A DNA stretch of 64,000 nucleotides, from positions 62,001-126,000 of the forward strand of contig NZ_RBZQ01000002.1 of NCBI RefSeq assembly GCF_003640395.1. Direction: 5' to 3'. The notes beneath the pieces are model-generated. The model ran no database searches, was not told where the DNA came from, and was given only the letters and a program-made list of their open reading frames with translations. Both the position numbers and the translations under genes were made by a program. This document shows, in pieces, positions 47,760 through 57,785 of the stretch. The stretch's first letter is position 1. Each line of letters opens with the position of its first letter. The DNA comes from Stutzerimonas urumqiensis. Its GTDB lineage: Bacteria; Pseudomonadota; Gammaproteobacteria; Pseudomonadales; Pseudomonadaceae.

Positions 47760-49170
47760 GGATCTTCTCGACGATGGCGGTCGTCGAGCTGTTCTCGACC
47801 AGCCCCAGCACCTTCACCTCGCCGCCGTAGGCCTGGACCAGCTCGGCGCCAACGACCTGCTCGACACCGTAGTCGCCGCCCTTCACGAGGATGTCGGGCC
47901 GAACCTCGGCCAGCAGACGCTCGGGCGTGTCCTCGGAAAAGCTCACCACCCAGTCCACCGCCCCCAGGCCGGCCAGCACCGCCATGCGCCGCTCGACGGC
48001 ATTGATCGGGCGACCCGGCCCCTTCAGGCGGCTGACCGAAGCATCGTCGTTCACAGCCACCACCAGCCGATCACCCAGCGCACGCGCCTGCTCCAGGTAG
48101 GTCACGTGGCCGGCATGCAGGATATCGAAGCAGCCATTGGTGAAGACGATCCGCTCACCGTGGGCGCGGGCATCCTCGACCGCCGTCTGCAATTGCTCGA
48201 GCGCCATCACGCCGCGCTCCGAACCTTCCTCCCGCTGGACCGCACGGCGCAGCTCCGGCGCGCTGATACAGGCGGTGCCGAGCTTGCCCACGACGATACC
48301 CGCCGCCAGGTTCGCCAGCGCGACCGCCTGGGGCAGCGCCTCACCTGCCGCGATGGCGGCCGCCAGGGTAGAAATGACGGTGTCCCCGGCGCCCGTGACG
48401 TCGAACACCTCGCGCGCGCGCGCCGGCAGGTGAAGCTCCGGGAGGTTCGGACGCAACAGCGTCATGCCATGCTCGCCCCGCGTCACCAGCAGGGCCTCGA
48501 GTTCGAGCGCGCCGATCAAACCGAGCCCCTTGGCCACCAGCTCGGACTCATCCGCACAGGCGCCGACCACCGCTTCGAATTCCGCGAGGTTGGGCGTGAT
48601 CAAGGTGGCGCCGCGGTAGATGGCGAAGTCTTTGCCCTTGGGATCGGCGAGCACCGGAATGCCTCGGCGCCGCGCCGCCGCGATCAGGGCTTGGTGGTTC
48701 TTCAACGCCCCCTTGCCGTAATCCGACAGGACCAGCACCTTGACCCCCTCGAGCAAGGCGTCGACCTGGGCCGCCAGGGCATCGGCATCCGTCCGGAACG
48801 GCTCCTCGAAATCCATCCGCAGCAGCTGCTGGTGCCGGCTCATGACGCGCAGCTTGACGATGGTCGGCTGGTCGGCGATGCGCTGGAAATGCGCAGCCAC
48901 CCCCGCCGCATGCAGGCTGTCGGCCAGGCTGACGGCCGCCTCGTCCTCGCCCGTGACGCCCGCGAGCGAAGCCGGCGCGCCGAGCGCCGCGATATTCAAC
49001 GCCACGTTCGCCGCCCCGCCGGGACGATCCTCGACCTGATCCACCCGCACCACGGGAACTGGCGCTTCCGGCGATATCCGCGACGTGCCGCCATGCCAGT
49101 ACCGATCGAGCATGACGTCGCCGACCACCAGAACCGGGGCTTGGTCAAATCGGGGCATGGATAGCTTCAT
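47749..49170 (-). CDS. hldE: Bifunctional heptose-7-phosphate kinase / heptose-1-phosphate adenylyltransferase
   Basis: Makes ADP-heptose for the LPS inner core. The 473 residues contain an N-terminal ribokinase-like domain ([20 protein letters not shown]; anion-hole motif DVTGAGDT). The C-terminal nucleotidyltransferase has [20 protein letters not shown]. The ATG at 49170 has GGAG eight bases upstream. It follows msbA by 109 bases on the same strand, as in related genomes (there called rfaE). Confidence 0.96.
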   Translation of the reverse strand: MKLSMPRFDQAPVLVVGDVMLDRYWHGGTSRISPEAPVPVVRVDQVEDRPGGAANVALNIAALGAPASLAGVTGEDEAAVSLADSLHAAGVAAHFQRIADQPTIVKLRVMSRHQQLLRMDFEEPFRTDADALAAQVDALLEGVKVLVLSDYGKGALKNHQALIAAARRRGIPVLADPKGKDFAIYRGATLITPNLAEFEAVVGACADESELVAKGLGLIGALELEALLVTRGEHGMTLLRPNLPELHLPARAREVFDVTGAGDTVISTLAAAIAAGEALPQAVALANLAAGIVVGKLGTACISAPELRRAVQREEGSERGVMALEQLQTAVEDARAHGERIVFTNGCFDILHAGHVTYLEQARALGDRLVVAVNDDASVSRLKGPGRPINAVERRMAVLAGLGAVDWVVSFSEDTPERLLAEVRPDILVKGGDYGVEQVVGAELVQAYGGEVKVLGLVENSSTTAIVEKIRSR

Positions 49171-49279
49171 CGGGGGCTCCACAAGTCCAAAAAATGGGGG
49201 CGATCATAGCATGCGAGGCTTTTCGCCCCAGGGCGCTCGGCCTCGCAGCGCCAAGCCACCGCAAGGAACGGGAGCGGGC

Positions 49280-51103
49280 TTAGTCGGCCTCCGAGCCCGC
49301 TGCCGGCACGCTTTCGTCGAACTGTCTCGAGTGCAACCGGGCGTAATAGCCATTGAGGGCCAGCAGTTCGGCATGCGACCCACGCTCGACGATTTCGCCC
49401 CGGTCCATGACCAGAATGAGGTCCGCCTTCTCGATCGTGCTCAGGCGATGGGCGATGACCAGTGTCGTGCGGCCATGCATGACCTTGTCGAGGGCAGCCT
49501 GGATATGCCGTTCGGACTCGGTATCCAGCGCGGAGGTCGCCTCGTCGAGAATGAGCACGGGCGCGTCCTTGAGCAGCGCGCGGGCAATTGCCAGGCGCTG
49601 GCGCTGACCACCCGAGAGCAATACGCCGTTCTCGCCGACCAGCGTGTCGTAGCCCTGCGGCATCTTTTCGATGAACTCGGCCGCGTACGCATCTTCGGCG
49701 GCCTGCCGGATCGCAGCCAGCGGCGCTCCGGCAAGATCGCCATACGCAATGTTGTTGGCGATGGAGTCATTGAACAGGGTGACGTTCTGGCCCACCAACG
49801 CGATATGTCGTCGCAGATTACGCAGGCGATAGCGCTCCAGATCCAAGCCGTCGAGCAGGATCTGTCCGTGCTCGTGGTGGTAGAACCGGGGGATGAGGTT
49901 GGCGAGGGTGGACTTTCCACTGCCGGAGCGGCCCACGAGGGCAACCATCTGGCCTGGCTCGACGGCGAAGGAAATATCCCTGAGCACCGGTGCATCGCTA
50001 CCCGGATAGCTGAAAGTCAGGCCCCGCACGTCCAGCCGACCGCTCACCCTTTCCCGCTCCTCGGCGCCCTCATCGGTCTCCGGCGCCTCGTCGAGCTGTT
50101 CGAAGATGCTCTCCGCCCCGGCCACGCCTCGCTGGATGGTGGAGCTGACCTCCGAAAGCTGTCGAATCGGCTTGGGCAGCAGGCCAGCCAGGGAAATGTA
50201 AGCGACCAGATCGCCTGCCGACGCATCGCCGCGCAACAGCAGCACCAGGAACATGAGCACGGCCATGGCGCAATAAATCACCAGTTGCAGCGTTGGCGTG
50301 TACACCGCATTGGTCTTCACCATTCTCAGCTGCTTGGCCTTGTTGTCCGCGCTGGCGTGAAGGAAGCGCTCCTGTTCGTACGGCTCACCCCCGAAGCTGC
50401 GCACCACGCGGTAGCCGTGGATGGTCTCGGAGGCCACGTGCGTCACATCACCCATGGCCGCCTGAATCTTCTTGCTCTGCTTGCGGAATTTTTTGCTGGC
50501 GCTAGCCACCATCACGCCAATGACCGGCAGGATCGCCACCATCACCAGCGTCAGCTTCCAATTCATCCACAGCAGCGTGGCAAAGAGAAAAACGACCGTC
50601 ATGCCTTCGCGCACGACAACCTTGATCGCGTCTGTCGCCGCACCCGTCACCATCGTCACGTTGTAGGTGATTCGCGAGATCAGGTGACCCGAGTTGTTGC
50701 TGTCGAAGTAGCGGTTCGGCAAGGTCAGCAGGTTGTTGAACAGCGACACCCTCAGGTCCTGCACCAATCCCAACGAGACCTTCGCCAGGAAATAGTTGCC
50801 CAGGAACGAGCCCAGCCCCTGCCACAGCGCAATGAGGATGATGAGCAAGGGCACGGCCTGGAGGAGCTTCAAATCAGCCAGCCAGGGCTGGTCACTCAGA
50901 TACGGCACCTGAGCGAAGAAGCTCGCCTCGGGGTTGTTCAAGCCATCGACGAAAAACTTGAGGATGTAGCCGAGCATTGGCTGGGTCGAGGCGAAGATCA
51001 AAAAACCCAGCAAGCTGATCGCAAAGGCCCCCGAATAGGGCACGACGTAACGCAGCAACCGCATGTACACCTTGAGGCTGGATTGCTGGGTAGAATTGGC
51101 CAT
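49280..51103 (-). CDS. msbA: Lipid A/LPS flippase MsbA
   Basis: ABC transporter that flips lipid A-core across the inner membrane. The 607 residues have six N-terminal helices and an ATPase with Walker A VGRSGSGKSTLANLI, signature LLSGGQRQRLAIARAL and Walker B VLILDEATSALD. It starts 32 bases from the divergent kinase gene at 51136. The hldE neighbour and the typical first helices argue for MsbA rather than a drug pump. Confidence 0.94.
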   Translation of the reverse strand: MANSTQQSSLKVYMRLLRYVVPYSGAFAISLLGFLIFASTQPMLGYILKFFVDGLNNPEASFFAQVPYLSDQPWLADLKLLQAVPLLIILIALWQGLGSFLGNYFLAKVSLGLVQDLRVSLFNNLLTLPNRYFDSNNSGHLISRITYNVTMVTGAATDAIKVVVREGMTVVFLFATLLWMNWKLTLVMVAILPVIGVMVASASKKFRKQSKKIQAAMGDVTHVASETIHGYRVVRSFGGEPYEQERFLHASADNKAKQLRMVKTNAVYTPTLQLVIYCAMAVLMFLVLLLRGDASAGDLVAYISLAGLLPKPIRQLSEVSSTIQRGVAGAESIFEQLDEAPETDEGAEERERVSGRLDVRGLTFSYPGSDAPVLRDISFAVEPGQMVALVGRSGSGKSTLANLIPRFYHHEHGQILLDGLDLERYRLRNLRRHIALVGQNVTLFNDSIANNIAYGDLAGAPLAAIRQAAEDAYAAEFIEKMPQGYDTLVGENGVLLSGGQRQRLAIARALLKDAPVLILDEATSALDTESERHIQAALDKVMHGRTTLVIAHRLSTIEKADLILVMDRGEIVERGSHAELLALNGYYARLHSRQFDESVPAAGSEAD

Positions 51104-51135
51104 TCGGCAGGCCCCATGACGGCTAGAGGAACAAG

Positions 51136-51795
51136 ATGCGGATTGTAACAGCGCAGGAATTGGAACGCTGGCTGGCCACGGGAAAGGTTCTCGAGGCCGA
51201 TGCCAGGGGGCCGAAGGTCGTCGCGCTGGATGATCGTTCGTTCCTCAAGATCTTCCATACTCGGCGGCATCCGATGCTGGCGCGCCTGCAGCCGGCTGCA
51301 CAGCGCTTCGCCAATAATGCCGCCCTGCTGCGGCGATTGGGTATCGCCGCGCCAGTGGTGACCGAAACGTTCTGGATCGACCGCAACCGGGGCCTGAGCG
51401 GTTGCCTGTATGAGCCGTTACCAGGCATCTCGATCGACACCCTGTCGAAACAATCCCCCGAGCGCCTGGAAGAAGTTCTGCCTCGCCTGGCCAGTTTCAT
51501 CCGCGGCCTGCATGGCAAGCGTCTGTATTTCCGCTCGCTGCATATCGGCAACATCCTTCTGCTGCCCAGCGGCAACTTCGGTTTGATCGACTTTCTCGAC
51601 CTGAAGCAAAACAGACTTCCTCTTTCCAGGTGGCATGTCCAGCGCAACCTTCGCCATCTCAGCAGCCACCTGGAGCGTCGCAAGAATATGGATTTTCCAG
51701 CCGAAGAACTTTTTCGGCTGTATCACACGGACAGACAGGAGCACGAGCATGTGTCGCTCAAGGATCGGCCAGTACAGAGTCAGCGAAAACCGTAA
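51136..51795 (+). CDS. LPS-kinase-like protein with altered catalytic loop
   Basis: A 219-residue small kinase-fold protein, similar in position to a gene beside msbA in P. aeruginosa. The loop that is HxDLxxxN in active kinases reads YFRSLHIGNILLL, so Ser replaces the catalytic Asp. The metal-binding D is kept in GLIDFLDLK. It may be a pseudokinase or use a divergent mechanism. AGAGGA precedes the ATG. Its end overlaps the next gene by 47 bases. Confidence 0.75.
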   Translation: MRIVTAQELERWLATGKVLEADARGPKVVALDDRSFLKIFHTRRHPMLARLQPAAQRFANNAALLRRLGIAAPVVTETFWIDRNRGLSGCLYEPLPGISIDTLSKQSPERLEEVLPRLASFIRGLHGKRLYFRSLHIGNILLLPSGNFGLIDFLDLKQNRLPLSRWHVQRNLRHLSSHLERRKNMDFPAEELFRLYHTDRQEHEHVSLKDRPVQSQRKP

Positions 51796-52612
51796 GCACG
51801 CGAACACCCGGATCGACGCCCAGCAGACGACCATCGACGACAGCGTCGTCAGAACCCTCGTGTCGACTCGACGCACCCTTGCCCGAGAACGCTTGACCAG
51901 CGTCTGCATGGGCATCGACGGCGAGAAGGTCTTTGTCAAAACAACATGTATCAGGGGGCTGCCGGCAAGATTTCGCATCAGCCTGGGATTGCGCCGGTCG
52001 TCCGGCGCCTACGATTGGCCGATGGCCGAGTTGCGTAACAACCTCGAAGCACGCAAGCGAACTGAAGCCATACCGCGACTGCGCGGCTATGGCTTCATCA
52101 AACGCTTCGGATTCGTGAGCGAAATGTTCCTGGCATACGAGCATCTGGACGGCTACATCCATGGCCTGGCGTGGCTACGGCAGCAACCCAACCAGGCCAC
52201 TGCATTCGCCCAGGCGGCGCTCGGCCTGCTCACCATGCTCAACCGGAAAGGCCTTTATCATCTGGATCTCTGGGCCGGAAACATCATGCTACGGCCCGAT
52301 GACCTTTCCATGCTCAAGGCAATCGACCTTGAAAACTGCCACATCGGCGATACCGCGTTCCTTGGCGAAACGCTGGGTTACCAATGCGCCTTCCTGTACC
52401 AGTACGCCATGAATGATTTCATCGCCGAAGCAGACTATGACGCTTTAGTGTTCGCCCACCTTGATCGGCACGAGCCGCACTTGGACATGACAGCCTTCAT
52501 GCCCTTCTACACTCGCTTCAAGACGCTGGGCGCCGGCCGCAAGGAGCGACGACTCATTCCGACGAAGGGCCTCCTGATTCCCGGCAAACCTGCGAAACGG
52601 ACCACTTACTGA
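51749..52612 (+). CDS. Second LPS-kinase-like protein
   Basis: A 287-residue protein with intact kinase motifs GLYHLDLWAGNIML and KAIDLENCHIGD. AGGAG seven bases before ATG 51749 supports the start inside the preceding gene; a start at 51908 (MGIDGEKVFVK) would lose 53 residues. It probably phosphorylates a core sugar, given hldE, msbA and waaL around it. It is distinct from waaP at 62872. The 3' end overlaps the convergent GT32 gene by 7 bases. Confidence 0.75.
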   Translation: MCRSRIGQYRVSENRKHANTRIDAQQTTIDDSVVRTLVSTRRTLARERLTSVCMGIDGEKVFVKTTCIRGLPARFRISLGLRRSSGAYDWPMAELRNNLEARKRTEAIPRLRGYGFIKRFGFVSEMFLAYEHLDGYIHGLAWLRQQPNQATAFAQAALGLLTMLNRKGLYHLDLWAGNIMLRPDDLSMLKAIDLENCHIGDTAFLGETLGYQCAFLYQYAMNDFIAEADYDALVFAHLDRHEPHLDMTAFMPFYTRFKTLGAGRKERRLIPTKGLLIPGKPAKRTTY

Positions 52613-53367
52613 GCATCGTCGCCCGGGCCCGGTCCTCGCCTGGCGCGGCTCGCGGCGACCGCCAGACGGTATCGCTGCAGCGCGATCCAGGTGGACATCT
52701 GTTCAGGAAGTTTGCGAAGCGCGCGGACAGTTCGGCTTGCCGCGCTCTTGTGCGCACGCGGGCGCCATGTCCCAGCATACAGATGACGAGCCAAAGGCCG
52801 AACGTCAGCACCTGCGGCGCCTCGTGCATCAGCCAGACGCCCGATGCGCAGTACCCGTTCAGCGTCGATAGCCTGATCCCTGTCATCGCCAGAAAAGCCA
52901 TGAGCGAGAAGCAAGCGGCTGACCTCATTTACATTGACCAGCTCCGAAAGGCGCGTGCAATCGAATGCCGTAGCGTCGTAATAAGCCAGCATGGCCCGAG
53001 GCAACCAGTGATCGCTCACCGCCCCGATGATGGACGTCGAGAATCGGCCTTGGTCCTCCAGGCCGATGAAGAAGTCGGCGCCATGTAGCTCGCTCAGCGG
53101 CTGAAGGACCTCGACGTCGACATCACAATAAATGCCGCCTTGCTCCTGAAGCGCGAGCATACGAACGTAATCCGATACGAAGGCGTAGCGGCCCGCTGCA
53201 TAGGCGGCAGCCGTGAACGAGTGAGCGGCCGGATCGAATCGCGATTCGTCCCAGCGAACCAGTTCGTACTCAGGCAACCGAAAAGCCCAGGAAGCAAGGC
53301 AGCGCCTCGCCTGCAACGGCAGCGGGTTGCCACCGAACCAGCAGTAATGCAGCCGCTTCGGAATCAT
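52606..53367 (-). CDS. GT32-family glycosyltransferase (capsular/OCH1-like)
   Basis: A 253-residue GT-A enzyme starting MIPKRLHYCWFGGNPLP, the signature of this family. It has YAFVSDYVRMLALQEQGGIY followed by the DVDVEV (DxD) metal site. Its C-terminal third is basic. ATG 53367 is chosen because it begins the family pattern. It is likely to add a sugar to the outer core. It ends against the + strand kinase gene and is followed upstream by waaL on the same strand. Confidence 0.82.
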   Translation of the reverse strand: MIPKRLHYCWFGGNPLPLQARRCLASWAFRLPEYELVRWDESRFDPAAHSFTAAAYAAGRYAFVSDYVRMLALQEQGGIYCDVDVEVLQPLSELHGADFFIGLEDQGRFSTSIIGAVSDHWLPRAMLAYYDATAFDCTRLSELVNVNEVSRLLLAHGFSGDDRDQAIDAERVLRIGRLADARGAAGADVRPLARHLYAGTWRPRAHKSAASRTVRALRKLPEQMSTWIALQRYRLAVAASRARRGPGPGDDAQ

Positions 53368-53421
53368 GGGGTACAACCCCGCCCGGCACCTTGCATTTCG
53401 CGCCACCTCGGGCGATAGCCA

Positions 53422-54651
53422 TCAAGCCTCATGTCCACCAGCCTCGTTGGACGCAATTACCGCCTGTCCACCGTCGGCCGACGCCGAGCATTTCTCGGCC
53501 AACAGACACAGGCACAGGAACAGCGGCAACCAAACGGTGAACCATTCCTCGCGCGGCTTGACCCAGGGACCCATGCCGTCCGTGAACAGCGATACGCCGG
53601 CAAATGCAATCAGGGAACACAGGGCCAGGCCACGAGGGGTTGATCGGCGTCTGAATGCCTGGACCAGCACCACCGCTTGCAGCGCGAGCCACAGCAGCAA
53701 GCCGATTACACCCAACTGGATCGCCAAGTGCAGATACAGATTGTGTGCGTGCTCGAACTCGATAGGTAACCCGGCGACGGGCAACAGGTATTCAGCGCCC
53801 AGCCCCTGACCGACCCAGGGTGCGAGTTGCAGGTATTCATAGGCGGACGCCAGCAACTGCGGTCGGTAAGACAAACCACCACGCAACACGACCTCCGGCA
53901 TCAGTACGGCAGCTGCGCCGATTAGGGCCAAGGCCATAGCCAATCCCGCAATCAATAGGCGGGAGGGACGGCACAGCGCTGCGAAGGCGAAGGCGCAGAC
54001 AGCCGCGAGCAATGGGCCCTTGCTGCGCGACATCAGCAGGAACGCAAGGTAGCCAATACAAGCGGGCAACCAGGCCCAACGACGCAGCGCAGGCGCAAGA
54101 TCCGAGCGAAGGAAAACCAGCAACACACCCAACGCCCCCATGACATGGCTGGCGAGTATCGTGTGATCAAGATGGCCCGTCCCAACCGCTCTCACCTGCC
54201 ACGGGTTTCCTTCGAACACATACATATCGACGAGTGAAACCCAGGCGACAAGTCCGCCCAGCAGCGCACTGTTGGCGACCGATCGCCAAAGCAGTAACGG
54301 ATCGAGGGCCGCAAGCGCTACCCAGGCATTCGCCGCGAGCAGCACATACAGCAGGACCTTGAATCGTCGTTCCTCGCCGCCCCAGCCGAGCGAAAGGGCT
54401 GCCCAGGCGGTCACGATCAGCAACGCGACCAGCAACCCCCGGTCCCACGCCTGGCGAATGATCGGAAACAGAAACAGCCCCACGATGCCCGGCAGCCACG
54501 CCAGAAGAATCAGTCCCTGATGGTAGAGCTTGCTGCTAGGCAATAGCTGCATGCCCAGCAGGAACCAGACGACTCCAGCGCTGAGCCACAGGCTCAGGCA
54601 TCTCACCCTCACTGCACTCCGATCAGCGGATACACCCGGCCTCTCTTTCAT
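53422..54651 (-). CDS. waaL: O-antigen ligase
   Basis: Multi-spanning inner-membrane enzyme (409 residues, about 11-12 hydrophobic segments) that joins lipid-linked O antigen to lipid A-core on the periplasmic side. The large periplasmic loop has YRPQLLASAYEYLQLAPWVG and the ligase HAHNLYLHLAIQLGVIG motif. ATG 54651 overlaps the stop of the upstream gene as ATGA; ATG 54660 is an alternative. The long open frame further upstream encodes antisense-frame residues of the GT25 protein and was dropped. Confidence 0.85.
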   Translation of the reverse strand: MKERPGVSADRSAVRVRCLSLWLSAGVVWFLLGMQLLPSSKLYHQGLILLAWLPGIVGLFLFPIIRQAWDRGLLVALLIVTAWAALSLGWGGEERRFKVLLYVLLAANAWVALAALDPLLLWRSVANSALLGGLVAWVSLVDMYVFEGNPWQVRAVGTGHLDHTILASHVMGALGVLLVFLRSDLAPALRRWAWLPACIGYLAFLLMSRSKGPLLAAVCAFAFAALCRPSRLLIAGLAMALALIGAAAVLMPEVVLRGGLSYRPQLLASAYEYLQLAPWVGQGLGAEYLLPVAGLPIEFEHAHNLYLHLAIQLGVIGLLLWLALQAVVLVQAFRRRSTPRGLALCSLIAFAGVSLFTDGMGPWVKPREEWFTVWLPLFLCLCLLAEKCSASADGGQAVIASNEAGGHEA

Positions 54652-56666
54652 CTGGACCATTCCCAATAGCGAAGGCGCGACCATAGCCGCTCGAGCGTTT
54701 GACGCGTCTTCAATTTGGGCTTCCTGACGCAATGCTCGATATCGCTGAGCACCCCTGTCTGCTGTTCGGCCAGACGAGGCACGACCATCAAGGCCTGGAT
54801 GGTTGGCAGCAGGCGCTCGGAGTAATACCAATCGATCGGCAATCCGGACGCCGGCGCTTCGTCGAGTATGCGCTGATAGATCGAGGCGTTTACAACGTAG
54901 GCATGAGCGAGCCGGACCCGGCTGACTCGCTTCAAATTGCGCGTGACGTGCTGCGTGGTTCCGCCCTTTTTGAGGGTGCCGCCCAGATACAAGAGATCCC
55001 ACGACGCCGCATGGATCTGTTTCTCGACCGTTTGCAGCACTTTGCGCGTATAGGGAGCGAACTCGCAGTCGTCTTCCAGAATCAGCACATAGGGCCAACC
55101 TTGGGCCTGAGCACGGGCAATGATTGCCAGATGACTGCGCATGCAGGCCCAGGTCGCCCGAAGCTTGTGTTCGAAATCTTCGCGCGGCCCGTCGATACGC
55201 TCGAGGAACAGGCGCAACGCCGGCGAGGGCGTGTCGCTCCCAAGCGCCAGGGCGGACACTGCGGAGAAGCGGTTGACCGACACACCTATCCGGGCCCGCA
55301 CATGCGCGTCCAGCCACGCCCAACGATCCGGGCGGGCATCAAGATTGATCACGTACCCGTGATCGAACGGCCAAGGCACCGAAGCGGGCGCTATCGTGAC
55401 GGCATCTGCCGCTGATAGCCGTTGCGGGAGGGATACGCCAGAAAGTGGCTGGTGCTGCAAGAGTTTCTCCAGTAAGTCGAGGTTTCGCCCTAAACCGTCT
55501 ACGCCGTGCGCCAAGTGGTGATCGGCAAAGCGGCTGGAAGCATCCAGGCGTTCCAGATACCCGGCTTGCACCTCCTCCAGGGCATGAGCCAGCGCCTGCG
55601 CGGAGCTGATTCGCGGCCCGAAGAAATCTTCCTGCTTGAAGATGTCCACGTCAGCCGAAGCGTTCACGAACAGAACAGGCCTGCGAGCCAGCGCCGCCTC
55701 GATTACGGCATTGGACATGACATTGATGACCACCCAGGATTGTTCCAGCGCCTCGGCCAGGGAGCATTCGGCCGGTAGCACCTGCACGTTGCTCAGCGTA
55801 CTGGCGATTTCCTGCCAAAAGGGCACCTTGCTGCGAGGGTGAGCTTTGACGATCAGCCGATAGCGAGGATGCTCACGGGCCCACTCGGCAAGAAGCGCGT
55901 AGGTCCGCTGATAGCCAGGAAGCTTCTCCTTGTCCGGCCCGACCCCGAGAACAAGGATCGCTCCCTCCTCCGGTTTCACCGCGGGCAAGTCATAGGCACT
56001 ATCGACCATGTGCGAACCGGCCAGGACGACGGTGGATGATCCGAACCGCACCGGACGCGCCTGTAGTCCTTCGAGTGAGCTCTGGCCAAACACGAAGTAG
56101 TAGTCGTAGTCGTTCATGGCCAGGCGTTGGGAGGCTTCCACCGTCGTGGCATGGGCCAGGTGGACGAGCAAGCGGCCCTTGCGGTTCAACGCCTCGCGAA
56201 GAAACGGGCTGTAAAGGCTGCCATTGCGATCGTTCAGAAGAACCTGCGGCTGATAACGCTCGACAAGCCACTCGGCATGGGCGGCATAGCCGTAATAACG
56301 CGTGGGCACGAAGCCCGCCGGACTCGTGAGCTGCCGTCGTTCGAGCATGTCGCGAATGTCGGGTAGTGCCGTTTCGGTCAGTCGATGCCCACGGGCTCGA
56401 AGCTCGCTCATGAATCGGCGCTTGCGCTGGAACCCGATGACCTTCGGTGCCGATTGCAAAAGCAAGAAATCACAGGGTTCCGCCGATACCGCACCAGCCA
56501 GGCGCCATTTTGCGCGACTGCCGAACCACCAGTCCTTCAGTGCGTCCCGCATGAAGCGCACCGCACTGCCAAGGACACCGTGGCGTTCCCGCAGCAGCAG
56601 CCATCGATAGCGATCGAGCGTCCTTGCCTTGTCGGCCAGTGAGTTACTGGTGGTTCTGGTCGTCAT
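54648..56666 (-). CDS. Two-domain glycosyltransferase with C-terminal GT25
   Basis: A 672-residue fusion. The N-terminal part (about 60-420) resembles CDP-glycerol/capsule-type GT-B transferases, with LVLGVGPDKEKLPGYQRTYAL and LIVKAHPRSKVPFW. The C-terminal part (about 445-660) is a GT25 LPS glycosyltransferase: GYVINLDARPDRWAW, ACMRSHLAIIARAQ, and VLILEDDCEFAPY (DxD-like). ATG 56666 has AAGG upstream. It lies directly between waaL and the wapH-like gene, so an outer-core role is likely. I do not know a single-gene equivalent in P. aeruginosa. Confidence 0.78.
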   Translation of the reverse strand: MTTRTTSNSLADKARTLDRYRWLLLRERHGVLGSAVRFMRDALKDWWFGSRAKWRLAGAVSAEPCDFLLLQSAPKVIGFQRKRRFMSELRARGHRLTETALPDIRDMLERRQLTSPAGFVPTRYYGYAAHAEWLVERYQPQVLLNDRNGSLYSPFLREALNRKGRLLVHLAHATTVEASQRLAMNDYDYYFVFGQSSLEGLQARPVRFGSSTVVLAGSHMVDSAYDLPAVKPEEGAILVLGVGPDKEKLPGYQRTYALLAEWAREHPRYRLIVKAHPRSKVPFWQEIASTLSNVQVLPAECSLAEALEQSWVVINVMSNAVIEAALARRPVLFVNASADVDIFKQEDFFGPRISSAQALAHALEEVQAGYLERLDASSRFADHHLAHGVDGLGRNLDLLEKLLQHQPLSGVSLPQRLSAADAVTIAPASVPWPFDHGYVINLDARPDRWAWLDAHVRARIGVSVNRFSAVSALALGSDTPSPALRLFLERIDGPREDFEHKLRATWACMRSHLAIIARAQAQGWPYVLILEDDCEFAPYTRKVLQTVEKQIHAASWDLLYLGGTLKKGGTTQHVTRNLKRVSRVRLAHAYVVNASIYQRILDEAPASGLPIDWYYSERLLPTIQALMVVPRLAEQQTGVLSDIEHCVRKPKLKTRQTLERLWSRLRYWEWSR

Positions 56667-56672
56667 CAACCT

Positions 56673-57785
56673 TCATCCCAGTTGCCGAACCATCGGCAGG
56701 GACCAGAAGCGTGTCCGAGCAGCGGTATCGGAGAATACCGAGGCGAGCCTTTGGCGCTGGGACTCTAACAATGCCGGATCAGCCTCCTGCAACGATAGTC
56801 GCAGCAACACCTTGGCCATGCCCTGCGGCTGCCCTAGCTGGAACAGGCAGTGCTCGTCGGCGATGACTTCGCGGCCGCCTCCGCAATCACTGCAGAGGGT
56901 CGGCACGCCAGCAGCCATCGCTTCGAGCAACACCATGCCGAATGGCTCATGATCCGATGTCAGCGCGAACAGGTCGAATGCCTTGAAGTAGCGTCGCCCC
57001 TGCGGCACCTGCCCCAGAAATCGAACGCGGTCAGTCACCTCAAGCTCGGAGGCAAGCCGCTTGAGCTCCGCTTCCAGACGGCCGCTGCCCATGATGGCGA
57101 GCACGCTTCCAGGGGGCAGCTGTGGGGCTGCCAGGGCGAAGCCACGAATCAGCGTGGCCTGATCCTTGTCCGGGTGCAGGCGACCGACATTACCGATGAT
57201 CCACGCATTCTGCGGTAGGCCTAGCGCTTCGCGCGCCGCGGGGCGGTCGAGCTGCTCGGCCTGCACCGCCTCGACGTCGATGCGGTTGTAGAGTGTCTCG
57301 ATGCGTTCAGGGGGCCAATCCGGCAGGCAGGCGCGAATATCGTCGCGCACCGAATCGGAGACCCCCAGCAGCGCCAGGCGCTGGCGAAACAGCTTGGCCA
57401 GCAGGCGCCGTGAGCGTCTTTGGTAGACGCCGAATGCATGGTTCACGCCTATCACCGGCAGCTTCGTGGCCAGCAGAGCAATGTAGGTTGGCTTGAAGCG
57501 ATGAGCGATGCAGAAGCGGAAGTTGCGGTCCCTTACAAGACGTCTTAGCGCACGCATGGCGCCCAGCTTGAGACCCCGCACCTCGGCGCTGCCATAGTCG
57601 AGAAAGCGCACGTCATCCGACGCCGACTCCCGGACGACCGCATCATTCGGCGCGCCCGTCAGATAGACCGTGCACACCTTGTACGGCGTCCCCTCGAACA
57701 GCGCGGCGTACTGGCGGGCACAATCGAGGAACGGCCCGTCATAACCGTGGCAAAACTGCAGCACCCACTGCTCAGGCGGCGTCAT
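56673..57785 (-). CDS. wapH: GT4-family LPS core glycosyltransferase
   Basis: A 370-residue GT-B enzyme. The C-terminal domain shows IIGNVGRLHPDKDQATLIRG and the donor site HEPFGMVLLEAMAAG. Its start overlaps the stop of the carbamoyltransferase gene by 14 bases. Size and place beside wapO match the gene I remember as wapH in P. aeruginosa (outer-core glucosyl-type transferase). The linkage formed here is not established by sequence. Confidence 0.75.
   Translation of the reverse strand: MTPPEQWVLQFCHGYDGPFLDCARQYAALFEGTPYKVCTVYLTGAPNDAVVRESASDDVRFLDYGSAEVRGLKLGAMRALRRLVRDRNFRFCIAHRFKPTYIALLATKLPVIGVNHAFGVYQRRSRRLLAKLFRQRLALLGVSDSVRDDIRACLPDWPPERIETLYNRIDVEAVQAEQLDRPAAREALGLPQNAWIIGNVGRLHPDKDQATLIRGFALAAPQLPPGSVLAIMGSGRLEAELKRLASELEVTDRVRFLGQVPQGRRYFKAFDLFALTSDHEPFGMVLLEAMAAGVPTLCSDCGGGREVIADEHCLFQLGQPQGMAKVLLRLSLQEADPALLESQRQRLASVFSDTAARTRFWSLPMVRQLG

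Noticed and set aside
52640-52790. Possible frameshift in the C-terminal third of the GT32 gene
   Set aside because: The sequence there is unusually basic, but the frame stays open and no alternative frame restores a clear family motif.
54652-55323. N-terminal extension of waaL by more than 220 residues
   Set aside because: These codons overlap the GT25 domain in another frame and lack membrane segments; the ligase begins at 54651 or 54660.
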